Part shown: in pieces, positions 9,601 to 20,496 of the stretch | Layout: each line of letters opens with the position of its first letter | Numbering within the stretch: the first letter of the stretch is position 1 | Assembly: GCA_002286855.1 (NCBI GenBank) | Contig: NRSV01000024.1 | Span: forward strand, 124,001-188,000 | Source: Bipolaris cookei | Lineage: Eukaryota > Ascomycota > Dothideomycetes > Pleosporales > Pleosporaceae | DNA: 64,000 nucleotides | Direction: 5' to 3' | Translations under genes and position numbers: made by a program | Notes under the pieces: generated by a model | The model's database searches: none | Told to the model about the DNA's origin: nothing | What the model saw: the letters and a program-made list of their open reading frames with translations, nothing else

Positions 9601-11419
9601 ACGTGCGGGATCAGTGAGCTGGGCACCCCACCCCACTTGACGCAGCTTTCTGTGCAATTGATCCACAACAGCGTAACAAAATTAGATAAAACTAAGAAAT
9701 ATAATTTATTATCTAACTTTACATGAAGTACGAGTATGTCCTTGAACGTGGCACTTCGTACACGTCGGCGGCGCGCGCTGACGTCGCTGACTGCTATCGC
9801 TCTGCTCAACCTCCGTGACCACCCTTTCCGCCTCTGCAGCAAGCCGCTGAGCCTGCTGCACTCGAAGCACTCCACCAGAAGCAATATATTGACGCGGCTG
9901 GCTCTGCTTTTGTCGTTGACGCTGAATTTCTGCACGTAGCCTCTGATTCTCTTCTGCAAGTATTGTCGCTGATTGCATTGCAAGCTAGGCACCTTTCGCA
10001 AGTTGGCGTATCGCAACGCTTGTTGGACTCTCTGGCTGCCGCCGCAGTCGCTCTTGGAGATAGCGTACCTGCTGCTGAAGCTCTGCTACTGTATGTGGTG
10101 TCTCTTTCTGTGCTGCTGCCTGCGTTGTACTGTTGTTATCTACAGTCGTCTGTGGTGGAGATGGTGTTCTGGCTACTGTAAGCGACGACAAAACGCGATC
10201 TGGGCAAGGAGGAACAAGGCCTATTGCCCGAAAGCCTGCCCGAATATTCTGCTGCGTAAATACTGTTGGCCGGATCCGTGTATAGGCGGTAAGAGTCTAT
10301 TTTGTCAACGTGGTAGACGCCTTGACGGGCGAGCTTCTTAACCTCACGTCCGTACGCGCGCTTAAGCGGCGAGAAGCAGCTTACATCAAGCGGCTGGAGA
10401 AGATGCGACATGTGCGGCGGCATACAGAGAGTGATAACCTTGTTCTCAGCGCAGTACTGGTCGAACTCTGGCGTGGCGTGCCTACCGTGGCCGTCTAGGA
10501 TAAAAAGCCGATAGACTCCAGCTGTACGAGCTGCTGTATGCTGGTTGAAGTGCTTTACCCACTCTACACCAAGCTCGTCTGTCGTCCAGCCGTTGTCTGA
10601 GACGCCGACAGTCCAGTTAAGTGGGAGTTCATCGTACCAGCCAGCCTGGTGGATTTTACCAGATAGAATCACGAACGGTGGTAGAGACCAGCCAGACGCG
10701 TTGACGCACTCGATTACTGTTACCCACTCGCGATTACCTGGCTGTACGATCACTGCTCGACCAACTCTTCCAGAGCTTGTGACTACCTTTGAAGTTGCAG
10801 CAACGCCCATCATAAAGCCAGTCTCATCAAAGTTGTAGATGTCGTCGTCTAAGACGTCTGACGCGTCTCCTCTACTAGCTTAAACCACGCTGCAATTATG
10901 GTAGTATCTTCATATTGGGCGCGCTGGCTATTAAGCCTTCTACTCCACTTTGTCTGAAGCTCTGGCTGGCTTTGGATAAAGCGCGACACCCACTTCTTGC
11001 CAACAGGTTGTGGAGGTGGATCTTGGCCACGCGCGGTAAGTAACGCGTCTGCCATTCGTCGTACGTCGATAATATGAGGTGGAAAACCACGCCGGTCAAA
11101 GTTTAGGATCCACTGCACGAGAGACTGCTCTTCAATAGGTGATAGCTTACGGTTAGTAGACCGTAGCTCTTGTCGCGGCTGAGTACCATGAACGCGAGTG
11201 TGTATTGTTGATTGCAGCACATCGTATGCTTTTGCAAGAGCGCGAATAGATTGTTTTGGATTATTACGATAAGACGCGATAGCAAGGCTTATTCTGCCTT
11301 CACGAGAAGTCTGTATAGAGCGTTGTTGTCGCGGCATGGTGGTGGTGGTGTAGAGAGTTGGGTGAGATTGGGTGGGGTGCCCAGCTTACTGATCTGCCCA
11401 GCTTACTGATCCAACACGT
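9601..11419 (-). mobile_element. Pogo/Fot-type DNA transposon, decayed copy
   Basis: 1819 bp, flanked by TA at 9599-9600 and 11420-11421. Ends are inverted repeats: left ACGTGCGGGATCAGTGAG, right (complement) ACGTGTTGGATCAGTAAG. The right end holds the motif AGCTTACTGATC twice, at 11383 and 11400, 17 bases apart; the left end has it once. It encodes the broken transposase listed next. It shares the TA at 9599-9600 with the neighbouring MITE. Confidence 0.9.
9709..11337 (-). pseudogene. Pogo-type DDE transposase, frameshifted
   Basis: Pieces in order on the minus strand: N-terminal CENP-B-like HTH region (MPRQQRSIQTSREGRISLAI, from 11337), an HTH with KKWVSRFIQSQPEL, then the DDE core starting DDDIYNFDETGF, with FILDGHGRHATPEFDQYC and SHLLQPLDVSCFSPLK, a glutamine-rich coiled coil (10191-9985, 9978-9709) and a CCHC knuckle CTKCHVQGHTRTSC. 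A four-base loss near 10850 makes a stop before the core, and a one-base shift near 10285 breaks the C-terminal part. Compared with the copy at 24608-26233 the same gene is damaged at different places. Not functional as it stands. Confidence 0.9.
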
Positions 11420-12051
11420 TACGGTCAGGAACGAGATTGCCAAGCAAAGCGACAACCAATACGGCAATTGGTTCCGTGCAACCGTATTAGCACAGCGCAC
11501 TTTTGAGAAGTTTGGGGAACGTTATTGGCCAGTTAATATATTTTTCTTCATCAACCTCGAGCCGCTGCAAATGAAGATATATATGGATCCATGTTATTTG
11601 TAGACATGTGATTCGTGGACTCGACCAGGAATTATGTTGCAACATCTGCTCACACACTCGGAATACGGATACACACTCGAATTGAACAACCAAGTCCGGC
11701 CCTAGAGTTGGCGACTCGAGGTCGGGCGTTTCCACTTCGCTCTGCTCATGTGCCATATCGTTATTGATGAAAACAATGGAATCCAAAGAGACGAAGCCTT
11801 GGCATAGTATAGTGAGCATGTGCTACGCCTCATTACTCGTGGGATTCCATCTTTCCCAATATGTCGACCTCCGCTTCCGCCCTCTTGGCTTTCTATTCAA
11901 GCAGATTTTGATTGTAACACTTTGGCCATGCCTTGGCTGTTTTCGTTGTGACAAGGGAATAAGAGGAGAGCAAATCCATTCATAAAGTCGTGAATCTATT
12001 GCTTGTTAGTTTTCGACTATCGATCTTCCCGAGTAACTGGAAGTCACCATC
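11420..12051. promoter_or_regulatory. Upstream region of the xylanase gene
   Basis: 0.63 kb between the transposon end and the xylanase start. No supported gene. I looked for XlnR-type GGCTAA/GGCTAG sites and CreA-type sites and did not see a convincing one. Confidence 0.4.
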
Positions 12052-13408
12052 ATGCGCGCCTCCACTATCGCACTCGTTGTCGCCCCCGCTGTCGTTCTTG
12101 GCCAAGCTCCGCTGTACGGCCAATGTAGGTCTTTCCTCAAAATGACCTCTGAATCGCAGTAGTTCACTGATCTTGCTTTGAATAGGTGGTGGTATAGGAT
12201 GGGGTGGCGCCACAACATGCGTTTCTGGTGCGGTGTGTAACAAGGTCAAGTAAGAGTTCTTTCTGATGGGTCTTGGAAACCCTTCAATGGACATTTCTCT
12301 TACCATTACTTCTAGTGATTACTATTCCCAGTGCGTTCCTGGTACGGGTGATGAAGCTCCCACTACTACTGGCGGCGGCAATAGCAACCCTGCTCCTACT
12401 GGAGGCACAGGTGGAGGCTCAGGAGCCGCAGGTGGATTGCATGCCAAGTTCAAGGCTAAGGGAAAGATCTACTTTGGCACCGAAATCGACCACTACCACC
12501 TGAACAACAATCCCCTCACCACGATCGCCAAGAACAGCTTTGGACAGATCACACATGAGAACAGCTTGAAGTGGGATGCTACTGAACGTGAGTACCAGAC
12601 TTCTTGTTTCACTTCGGATCCATAGTCGTAAACTGACTTGTCTTCGTATGTAGCATCACGTGGAAGGTTCACGTTCACCAACGCTGATGCCGTTGTCAAC
12701 TGGGCTACACAGAACGGAAAGCTTCTGCGTGGTCATACACTCCTCTGGCACTCGCAGCTGCCGACGTGGGTTACGCAAATTAATGACCGCGCTACCCTAA
12801 CTGCCGTTATCCAGAACCACGTGACCGAGATCGTCACGCACTACAAGGGTAAGATCTTGCAGTGGGACGTCGTTAACGAGATCTTCGCCGAAGATGGAAA
12901 CCTTCGAGACAGCGTCTTTAGCCGTGTTCTCGGCGAAGACTTTATTGGTATCGCTTTCCGCGCCGCACGCGCCGCTGATCCCAACGCCAAGCTCTACATC
13001 AACGACTACAACCTGGATAGTGCAAACTACGCCAAGGTTACCACGGGTATGGTCGCACACGTTAACAAATGGGTATCTCAGGGCATTCCCATTGACGGCA
13101 TTGGCACACAAGCCCATCTCGCCGCACCTGGCGGCTGGAACCCGGCCTCCGGCGTCCCGAACGCCCTCAAGGCGCTGGCCGCCGCCAATGTCAAGGAGAT
13201 TGCCATTACAGAGCTCGATATCGCCGGTGCAGCTGCAAGCGACTACCTCACTGTCATGAACGGTTGTCTTGCCGTATCAAAGTGTGTTGGTATCACCGTC
13301 TGGGGTGTCTCCGACAAGGACAGCTGGCGCGCTAACGACAGGCCTCTCTTGTTCGATACCAACTACCAGCCAAAGCAGGCTTATAACACCCTGGTTGGCG
13401 CGTTGTAA
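12052..13408 (+). CDS. Endo-1,4-beta-xylanase, GH10 with N-terminal CBM1, four exons
   Basis: Exons 12052-12124, 12186-12249, 12316-12587 and 12654-13408 give 387 residues. Residues 1-18 are a signal peptide ending VLGQ; about 19-54 form a fungal cellulose-binding module (CBM1: YGQCGGIGW, four cysteines, DYYSQC); 55-87 are a Gly/Thr/Pro-rich linker; 88-387 are the GH10 barrel. The acid/base Glu is E212 in WDVVNE and the nucleophile Glu is E323 in ITELDIA. GH10 enzymes cut the xylan backbone of plant cell walls and are secreted. The module is split over the first three exons, so the N-terminus is found only by splicing (junctions: gtaggt/aatag, gtaaga/tctag, gtgagt/tgtag). The gene lies between two transposon blocks yet has no damage. 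Confidence 0.96.
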
Positions 13409-13564
13409 GAAGGTTTGGACTTCAGCCGGGTATATACTGGGGGGTTGGTCATACGACTAGTATTTTCTAGCTAAGTGTATAACGTATTCTATCACCGAGA
13501 GTGCCACATCACCTAGTGTGCCACTTTTTCTTGGCATCGCGAACTTTATGTACGAAAACTTGAA

Positions 13565-14575
13565 TTACTCTACACTAGCTATAGATGCTTCGTACGACTC
13601 ACTTGTATCTGAAAGAGAATCTTCTTCTACATCTTTTTGGCACGTACGAGCGTTATGGCCTGCTCTCCCACAGGTTCTACAGTGCCGTTGACCTGGTAGA
13701 GCCCTTTCTTGACTACCCCCACCACGTGCCTTCTTTGATGTCGTACGACTGGTAGAACTACTTTCAGCTACCTGCGATGCCCCTACACCAAATTCTAGTG
13801 TCCCGCCTGTCTGAATTCGCTTCCTTTTGCGCCCCTGGCGCTTTGTCACTGCTGCTAATTGCTCTTCAAGCTCTCGTACGCGGGCCTTCATGAGCACATT
13901 CTCATGTAGCATCTCAGCCCCTTTGATAAGCTTTGAAAAGCCTTCTTGTGCAGTAGTTGGCGATCGTACGATAGAATCTCTTACAAGCTTTGACTGTGAC
14001 CCAAATTCGTACGAATTACTAGGTGTTTTAGACTGCCAGGGTGTTTCTAGCTGGCCTTGCTGTGGCGGGGTGTGAAGACGTACGTCAAGACGATCAATGA
14101 CTCTCTGCGCGTCGATAGGGACTAGCCCTACTGCCTCAAAGGCCTTGCAATTGTCGGATGTAAACACGTCAAAAAACGCGTCTCGAAAGGCTGGAAGGAA
14201 GCGCTCCTTGTCAATATGCCAGATATGGTGGCGTGCCAAGTCTCGTACGCGTTGAGAGTACTTCTGCTTAAGAGGCGAAAAGCAGATAACGTCAAGAGGC
14301 TGTAAGAGGTGCGATGAATGAGCAGGCATACAGAGGGTAAGGATCTTTTGTACGAGGCAGTAATCCTTAAATTCTTGGTTAAGGTGGCTCTCATGGCCGT
14401 CAATAATAAGCAGTCTATGTGTCCCTACAGGGCGCGCATGGGAATCGAAGTGACGGAGTCAGTCAAGCGCTAGATTGTTATTCATCCAGCCGTTGGGACT
14501 GACTTGGATTATTCAGTCGCGTGGTAGATCCTCAGTGAACCAGGTGGAGGTCAGAACCTTGCCTGCGGAGATGAG
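13565..14575 (-). pseudogene. Pogo-type transposase, C-terminal half (split by LINE)
   Basis: From 14575 downward on the minus strand: AGKVLTSTWFTEDLP, then two in-frame TGA codons where TGG is expected (RIP-type), HRLLIIDGHESHLNQEF and SHLLQPLDVICFSPLK from the DDE core, and an open tail from 14329 to 13565 with a coiled coil and the knuckle CRTCGRAGHNARTC. The tail is acidic and serine-rich at its end. It joins to the N-terminal half at 20626-21301. The fragments at 7143-7933 and 41562-42220 belong to the same family. Confidence 0.88.
14560..14575. repeat. Target-site duplication of the LINE, 3' side
   Basis: 16 bases, tgcctgcggagatgag, repeated at 20626-20641 with one mismatch. It lies inside the transposase reading frame of the host pogo element. 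Confidence 0.8.
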
Positions 14576-14908
14576 TGAGTGAGTGAGTTGTATTTAACAT
14601 CTATATATAAAGCCTCCCTTGGGGCATGTAGACGGGCTATGCCTATAGCTTGCCGTGCTGTGCCTAGGATGCCTATTCTTATTTACATGATTGTAGTGAT
14701 CTAGTAGTGGTCGTTCCGCCTGTTGATCGCCACTAAAATGATTGTGCAGTAGGTGTGTATCCACCTTCAGTTATCGTAGTTGATGCTTATTAAGGAGCGT
14801 GTAGTAGTTATAAAGGACATAGGAAAGAGAAGAGAAGAGAAGGAGGAAGAAGAGAGAGAAAGAAGATAGAAAGATAGGAAGATAGGAAAAGTCTTACAAG
14901 TATAGGCT

Positions 14909-17900
14909 CTAGTGAGGCCTACATATTGTGCTGTAGAAGCCTGTGACTTCTAGAAAAGCGGCAAAGTCCTCTGGCTCTTCCCAGAGCGTCTGAAGGTACT
15001 TAGTTGCTTCGCTAGGTGTCCTAGGCGGTGCTGGTGGCCGTCTTGGCCATCGCTGGAAGACGTTTGCTGTTGTGGTTTTCCGGCATAGTGCAATGTGCAA
15101 AGGAGTCTTTGGGCGCCCGCAGGAGCAGTTCAGAGTCGCGTTGTCATGGTGGAACTTCTTGTGGTACCATGCAAAGTCTCCATGGCTTGTTCGGATTGCC
15201 AGCAGTTTTGCTAGGGTTCGGCGTGTTAGCTCTAGCTCCTGGGGTGGTCGGGTGGGTTGGTACGGTAGCTTCCACTGGGTGTACCAGTTGGAGAGCTTGC
15301 TCTTTGCGCTATTCCACCAAGCTGCTCTAGCTGTGGCTAGTTGTGCCTTTTTGATCGTGCGTATCCCCGATACTGTCGGTTGTGCTGCTAGTCCGAATGG
15401 AGTAGAGGGTGCTTTCGCCTCCGCATCTGCAAGGCTGTCTGCTGTTTCGTTGCCTTCAATATCAGTGTGCCCTGGTGCCCATCGGATCTTGACATTAGGC
15501 ATCGTGTCCAATATCTCCTGGCATTGAAGAAACGCCCATTGTGAAGAGTTTGCGGCTGTCCCGCGCAGACACCATATTACTGACGTGCTGTCTATACACA
15601 TATAAATCGCATCTGTTGGTCCTGCTATCTGCGCCGCATGCTCAAGTGCTCTACATGCCCCAATCGCTTCAGCATCGAAAACGTGTGAAAGCGAGTGGAG
15701 AGACCCGCGTCCTGTAGTTATCTTTTCCTGGGCCCGGTATATAGCATACCCATAGGTGACTCTCTTTTTCCCTTCGCAGCGCTGTTCCGATCCATCAGAG
15801 AAGATTGTTATCGTGCTGCTAGTTAGAGAGGCCCACCATTCTTTGAATTCTTTCGCAGCCGTTTTCTTCTCCATTCCTAGCGTCGGATCTGTGCGGCACC
15901 CTTGCGAGAAGTGCGGCGCTATTAGAGCTGGCCGGGGGATGGCTGGCAGAAGTAGGCCTAGCCTCTGGGTCTTAGTTCTTGGTTGTTGCCTCCCCCCTAC
16001 CCTAGTGCCAGACCGATTGTGTGGTACAGCTGCCCTGTGGGTGAGAGGGTGCTGATGGTCTATTGTCTGGAGTCGCAGCGCGAGACGCCACCTAGCCTCT
16101 TCAAGTGCAACTTCCGCTGATGGTATCCCAGCTTCTCTAAAGAGAATTGGAAGGGGTGTGGTTTTATATACTGGTAGTACTGCTCTTACAGCCTGTATAA
16201 GCATAGTCTGGATAGCTGTGATATGCTGTCCAACTCTCGTGCTCACAGAGATAGGGTTGTCTTTCCTTCTCGTTCTCGGGTTTCTTGTTCGTCCTTCATA
16301 CCAAGCCTCTGTTCCGTACAGTAGTGAAGGTAACACGCATGTTGTTACTAGTTTTCGCATAGCATCTGGGGGCGGGCCATGAGCTGTGTTCGCAAGGCCT
16401 CTTAGGTGAGTAGCAAGCTTTTTGGTGGCTGCTGCTCTATAGGCAACATGGTACTTAAAGCTAAGCTGGCGGTCAAACCACACTTCGAGCCATCGTAGTG
16501 CTGTCTGCGATCTATCTGCAGCTGGCGCAATTGGTTCTAGCGTTGTTGCGTCGGACAAAGGTATGCTTGGGGAGTAGCTGTCTCGCTGGCGGGTGATGTG
16601 GATCGCTTCTAGCTTCTCTGGGGCAAAGGCAACCTTATTCTGTGCACCCCACTGGTTAATTGCCTGTATATCTTCTGCTAGTAACTGGACATTTTCGTCT
16701 AGGGTTTTTGACGCTCTGTATATATTAATGTCATCCGCATATCCAAAGCGTAGCGTTCTGTCTTGATTCAGAAGCTCGGCTAGGTAAAGTGTGTACAGAA
16801 TTGGCGACAGCGGGGATCCTTGTGGTGTACCGCAGGTTACTAGGTGGCGTGGTGTAATCTCGTTGCCTAGTCGTACCTGTACATACCGTTCTGATAGGAA
16901 AGAGTCAATAAACCGGACACAGGCTGGTGGCCAGCCCTGCTGGGCCATCCGGTGTAGCAACCGGTTCTTGAGAAGCGCGTCGAATGCTCCCTGCACGTCC
17001 ATCGTGACCATAGTCACGCGTTTGCCTACTGCTAGAGCCTGTTCTACATCGTGCGTGAATGCCGCTACAATGTCCATAGCCGATCGCTTTGGAACAGCTC
17101 CTACGTGCTGTGGGCTGATGATATCGTGCGTCATTGCTGTTGTAGCAATTCTTCTTGCCACTAGGCGTTCCAGCCCCTTGCCAATGCATGAGGGTAGGGC
17201 TATCGGCCGCATTGACCGTGCTGACGTACGGTCTTTCTTTCCGGCTTTTGGTATCATTGTTACTTCTGCTATGCGCCAGCAGCCTGGGTAGAACTCTAGC
17301 TCTAGACATCTCTGATATATTGCACGAACGAGGTTCCTGATATCTGCCCAGCACGCCTTTAGTAGCCGTACCGTTATTCCGTCCGCACCTGGCGATGTGC
17401 TAGCCACACCAATAGCATAGCGCTCTGCTTCTTCAGTCGTTACCTTAGTGTCCCATGGTAGGGGGTTTTGAGTGTAGTCCTCTGCTTCTGGTGGTGCTGG
17501 CAGATCATCTGCGTTGTTGAATCGGTCTAGCAGTTCTCTGCGTAAGGCCTCAGCCTTCTCTGCAGTATCTGTAATGGTCTCCCCATTTACTACTAGTGGG
17601 GAGTCTTGTTGGTTTGGTAACAGCTTGTGCCATCTAGCTAGGCCGTAGAGGTCTGAGTCTGTCTTAATGCCGTCTATCCGGCTTCGCCAGTAGGCCTTCT
17701 TTGTTCGGCGCACTGTCTTTAGGAACTCTCTAGTTGCCTCTGTTGGTGGAGTCCCTATTCCCGTATGGTCTCGCAGGTGCCGCCGGTACGCTGTCTGGCA
17801 TTCTGTCGTCCACCATGGCGCCACTTGGATTTGTTCCCTCTCTCTAACCCCTGCTGTTCGGATTGCCTCTTCTATCGCTTGTGTAAGGTCCTGGATTATT

Positions 17901-18736
17901 GTTTGTAGTTGGCTTTGGTTGCTGGCTCTTGCCGGATCTCTGATACCTATGATGTTTAGGCCTACTAGTTTTGTGAACCTTTCTAGGTGTCTCTCTAGTA
18001 CTTTGTGCTTCTTTGGATCTTCTGCTGCTAGTCCTCGAGTTGGTAATGTCGTGACCTGTGTTGCGTGGTCTGAGCCAGAGTGCATGTCCGGCCGTACCAC
18101 TGTGTCGGCAAAGGGAATGTTTGAGAATGTTAGGTCTATTACGTGGCCAGCTCGATGCGTTGGCACTCCTGGCTGCCCGATGAAGTCCATGGCGTGAGTC
18201 TGGGCCCAGCGTGCGAGCTCTGACCCGCCTCCTGTGGTCACCGAGCCAGGTTCGAAACTCTCGTGTCTTGCATTCATATCCCCTCCAACAACGCATCTGC
18301 TTGGTGGTGTCAGTTCCTGTATATAGGTGACTGCTGGTTCTGGTGCTTCTCGGTTTTGATACACGTTAAGTATGGCGTATCCGTTCACTTCTGTCCAGAG
18401 TATGTCTCGCGTGACTCTAGGTAGCACTTTAGCTCTTAAATTAACGCCCTTGCGGGTGTAGGTAAGCACCCGTGGCCTTTCGTTCTCGCGTTCCTCCCTG
18501 CTATCCCATGCTATCACAGGCGCGTGCATGTGGTACCCTGGATGGTTTTTAGTTACGGTTCCTGGTAGTGTCCATGGCTCCTGGATGCATATCACGTCGA
18601 TGTTTTCATCTGAAGCGCGGCACAGTATAGTGTCGTGGCATTCTGAGGCTTTGCCTACGTTCGCCCATGCTATTCGTAGCTGCTTCCAGCCTGGGCAGTG
18701 CTGCCCGTTGTATCGTATTGGTTGGCGTCCTACCAT
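14909..18736 (-). CDS. LINE ORF2: endonuclease, reverse transcriptase and RNase H polyprotein
   Basis: 1275 residues. The apurinic-type endonuclease covers about 20-230 (WANVGKA, IDVICIQEPW, GGDMNARH, SGSDHATQV). Reverse transcriptase covers about 490-750, with TMDVQGAFD (Asp580) and the catalytic FGYADD (666-670 region). RNase H covers about 977-1110, with IFSDGS (Asp981), DAEAIGACRALE (Glu1023), CIDSTSV (Asp1049) and the WAPGHTDIEGNETADSLAD end. A Cys/His cluster with CSCGRPKTPLHIALC follows near the C-terminus. All key residues of nicking and reverse transcription are present. Its ATG overlaps the ORF1 stop by seven bases (atggtag), which suggests termination-reinitiation. Confidence 0.95.
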   Translation of the reverse strand: MVGRQPIRYNGQHCPGWKQLRIAWANVGKASECHDTILCRASDENIDVICIQEPWTLPGTVTKNHPGYHMHAPVIAWDSREERENERPRVLTYTRKGVNLRAKVLPRVTRDILWTEVNGYAILNVYQNREAPEPAVTYIQELTPPSRCVVGGDMNARHESFEPGSVTTGGGSELARWAQTHAMDFIGQPGVPTHRAGHVIDLTFSNIPFADTVVRPDMHSGSDHATQVTTLPTRGLAAEDPKKHKVLERHLERFTKLVGLNIIGIRDPARASNQSQLQTIIQDLTQAIEEAIRTAGVREREQIQVAPWWTTECQTAYRRHLRDHTGIGTPPTEATREFLKTVRRTKKAYWRSRIDGIKTDSDLYGLARWHKLLPNQQDSPLVVNGETITDTAEKAEALRRELLDRFNNADDLPAPPEAEDYTQNPLPWDTKVTTEEAERYAIGVASTSPGADGITVRLLKACWADIRNLVRAIYQRCLELEFYPGCWRIAEVTMIPKAGKKDRTSARSMRPIALPSCIGKGLERLVARRIATTAMTHDIISPQHVGAVPKRSAMDIVAAFTHDVEQALAVGKRVTMVTMDVQGAFDALLKNRLLHRMAQQGWPPACVRFIDSFLSERYVQVRLGNEITPRHLVTCGTPQGSPLSPILYTLYLAELLNQDRTLRFGYADDINIYRASKTLDENVQLLAEDIQAINQWGAQNKVAFAPEKLEAIHITRQRDSYSPSIPLSDATTLEPIAPAADRSQTALRWLEVWFDRQLSFKYHVAYRAAATKKLATHLRGLANTAHGPPPDAMRKLVTTCVLPSLLYGTEAWYEGRTRNPRTRRKDNPISVSTRVGQHITAIQTMLIQAVRAVLPVYKTTPLPILFREAGIPSAEVALEEARWRLALRLQTIDHQHPLTHRAAVPHNRSGTRVGGRQQPRTKTQRLGLLLPAIPRPALIAPHFSQGCRTDPTLGMEKKTAAKEFKEWWASLTSSTITIFSDGSEQRCEGKKRVTYGYAIYRAQEKITTGRGSLHSLSHVFDAEAIGACRALEHAAQIAGPTDAIYMCIDSTSVIWCLRGTAANSSQWAFLQCQEILDTMPNVKIRWAPGHTDIEGNETADSLADAEAKAPSTPFGLAAQPTVSGIRTIKKAQLATARAAWWNSAKSKLSNWYTQWKLPYQPTRPPQELELTRRTLAKLLAIRTSHGDFAWYHKKFHHDNATLNCSCGRPKTPLHIALCRKTTTANVFQRWPRRPPAPPRTPSEATKYLQTLWEEPEDFAAFLEVTGFYSTICRPH

Positions 18737-20496
18737 TGTAGTGCGTCTTCACTCATTTCTGTATCTTCTATAGTAGAGGATAGGCCAGCCTGTATCATGG
18801 CTTCTGTCGGTGTAGACACTGTGTGCTCTGTCCTTAGGCTCCTTGTTGAGAGTGCTGCTAGACTTAGGCTCTCTCTTGGGGCTGCAGCACGGCGTGGGCG
18901 ACGGCTCTGAGGGTTCTGGGATGCTATAGTTGTGACTGTAATTGTATCGGTGTCTATAGGTGTGATTGTGGCTGTAGCGGTATCTGTTCCTGTTAGTGTC
19001 TCTTCTTGTTGGGCTCTTTTCGCTTGTCTTGATTGCGTAGCTCGCAGTGGCGGCTGCTGGAGCGCAGGTTGTCCATCCTGGCTTGGCTGTTCTTCTGCGA
19101 TGACAATAGGCTCAGCAGCCGTGTCTCCTTTGTCCTGGGTCTGCCCGGTTCTTTGGTAGGCACGATGTCCAGCTCTGCGTACACTCTGCAGCTGCTTGCT
19201 TGTTAGCCGGATAAGCTTGCCTTGGTAGTAGTATGGTTTCGCTGGACAGTTTTTATCCATCGCGGGGTGTGGTCCATGGCAGTTAGCACAGCGGGCTCGC
19301 TGCGCACAGCCTGTACCTGTGGGCCCGTTATGCCCTACCGCCAGCTGGCCGCAGTTGTCACAGCGTGCTGCACGCGTGCACCTAGACGTGTTGCAGTAAC
19401 CCTGGCATCCCGGGTTGTGGATGGTCACTGGTGGGTTTTTCTTGATCTCTTTTGCCCATTCGCTTGTTCCAAAAATCCGGAATGGTCGTACTCGTTCAGC
19501 AAAGGATATTATCCAGGTCATCGTGCCAAACCTGTCTGGACCGTGTCTAGATTGCTTGCAGGTTCGCGGCTTTACTCCTGTCTGGGAATAAACTTCCTCT
19601 GCAACATTTTCTTCGCTGATTGGTACTGCTGCATCTCCGCCTATATGGAGTCCTATGAGAGCCGCCTCTACACGCTGCACTGCGTAGTTGATCCATTTCT
19701 CCGGGAGCTGGAATCCGACTGCACCTAGAGTTTCTAGCATGACTTCAACGTTATCTGGCTGCAGCAGGCGGCTCTTAATAGTGTCGTTGGCTGGTGTGAG
19801 TGCCCAGCCTGTTTTTGTCGTTGTGAGTCTTGGGATATCTTGCAAAGTGAGGTTATCAATCTTTGCGCAAAGTGCTTTTCGCATTACAAAGGGCGAAGGC
19901 TGTTTTACTCTCTGTGCTGTAGATAGCTGGAAGAGAATTCGGCTATCTGGTACGGGCTTATTCGGCGGCTTATTCAGAGTTATGCCGTTTCGGTGGGTTG
20001 CTGCCGTCTTAGTTATAGCGGCGCCCCTTTCCTGCGTAGAGTGGCTGTTGGGGGGTTTTGCGACTTCCGCATATGTGCGTGTAGGCTTAAGCCCAGCGTC
20101 GCTCGCAGGCTGGGGGGTGGTCGTGGATGGGTGGTGGATAGAGTTGGTTAGGGCATACACCACACGTTGCTGTAGTTCTTGTGCGACTAGGCGCTCCGCT
20201 ATGCTAGTGTAGTTCTCTAGGCAATGATCAATCGCGTTCGCGATAGCTGTGATGATGCTGTGTCTAGTTTTGGCGGCCTCTTGGGCTGCCGTGATCTTCT
20301 CCGTAACCGCGCCCGTCACCAGTTGTCTCTTGTTAGCACTATCACCGAACGATAGAGGTATAGGCGCTGCTTCGGCTTGCCTGTGTCTTTTTGTAGTGCG
20401 TAGGTTAGCTAGGCTAGGGGTGTTTGGGTCCTCAGGGCGCGTGTGTGTCACTTCTGGAGGTCGAAGTGTCTGCCCTGGGGTACCTGGCACCGCCAT
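18730..20496 (-). CDS. LINE ORF1: Gag-like nucleic-acid-binding protein
   Basis: 588 residues. The N-terminal third is low in order and rich in Thr and Ala; around residues 385-445 there are repeated CCHC-type knuckles (CNTSRCTRAARCDNCG, CANCHGPHPAMDKNCP) as in ORF1 proteins of I/Tad-like LINEs, which coat the element RNA. The C-terminal tail is rich in threonine repeats (TDTATATITPIDTDTI). Starts at an ATG in MAVPGTPGQ and ends SEDALQW. It is open throughout and lies directly upstream of ORF2. Confidence 0.9.
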   Translation of the reverse strand: MAVPGTPGQTLRPPEVTHTRPEDPNTPSLANLRTTKRHRQAEAAPIPLSFGDSANKRQLVTGAVTEKITAAQEAAKTRHSIITAIANAIDHCLENYTSIAERLVAQELQQRVVYALTNSIHHPSTTTPQPASDAGLKPTRTYAEVAKPPNSHSTQERGAAITKTAATHRNGITLNKPPNKPVPDSRILFQLSTAQRVKQPSPFVMRKALCAKIDNLTLQDIPRLTTTKTGWALTPANDTIKSRLLQPDNVEVMLETLGAVGFQLPEKWINYAVQRVEAALIGLHIGGDAAVPISEENVAEEVYSQTGVKPRTCKQSRHGPDRFGTMTWIISFAERVRPFRIFGTSEWAKEIKKNPPVTIHNPGCQGYCNTSRCTRAARCDNCGQLAVGHNGPTGTGCAQRARCANCHGPHPAMDKNCPAKPYYYQGKLIRLTSKQLQSVRRAGHRAYQRTGQTQDKGDTAAEPIVIAEEQPSQDGQPALQQPPLRATQSRQAKRAQQEETLTGTDTATATITPIDTDTITVTTIASQNPQSRRPRRAAAPRESLSLAALSTRSLRTEHTVSTPTEAMIQAGLSSTIEDTEMSEDALQW

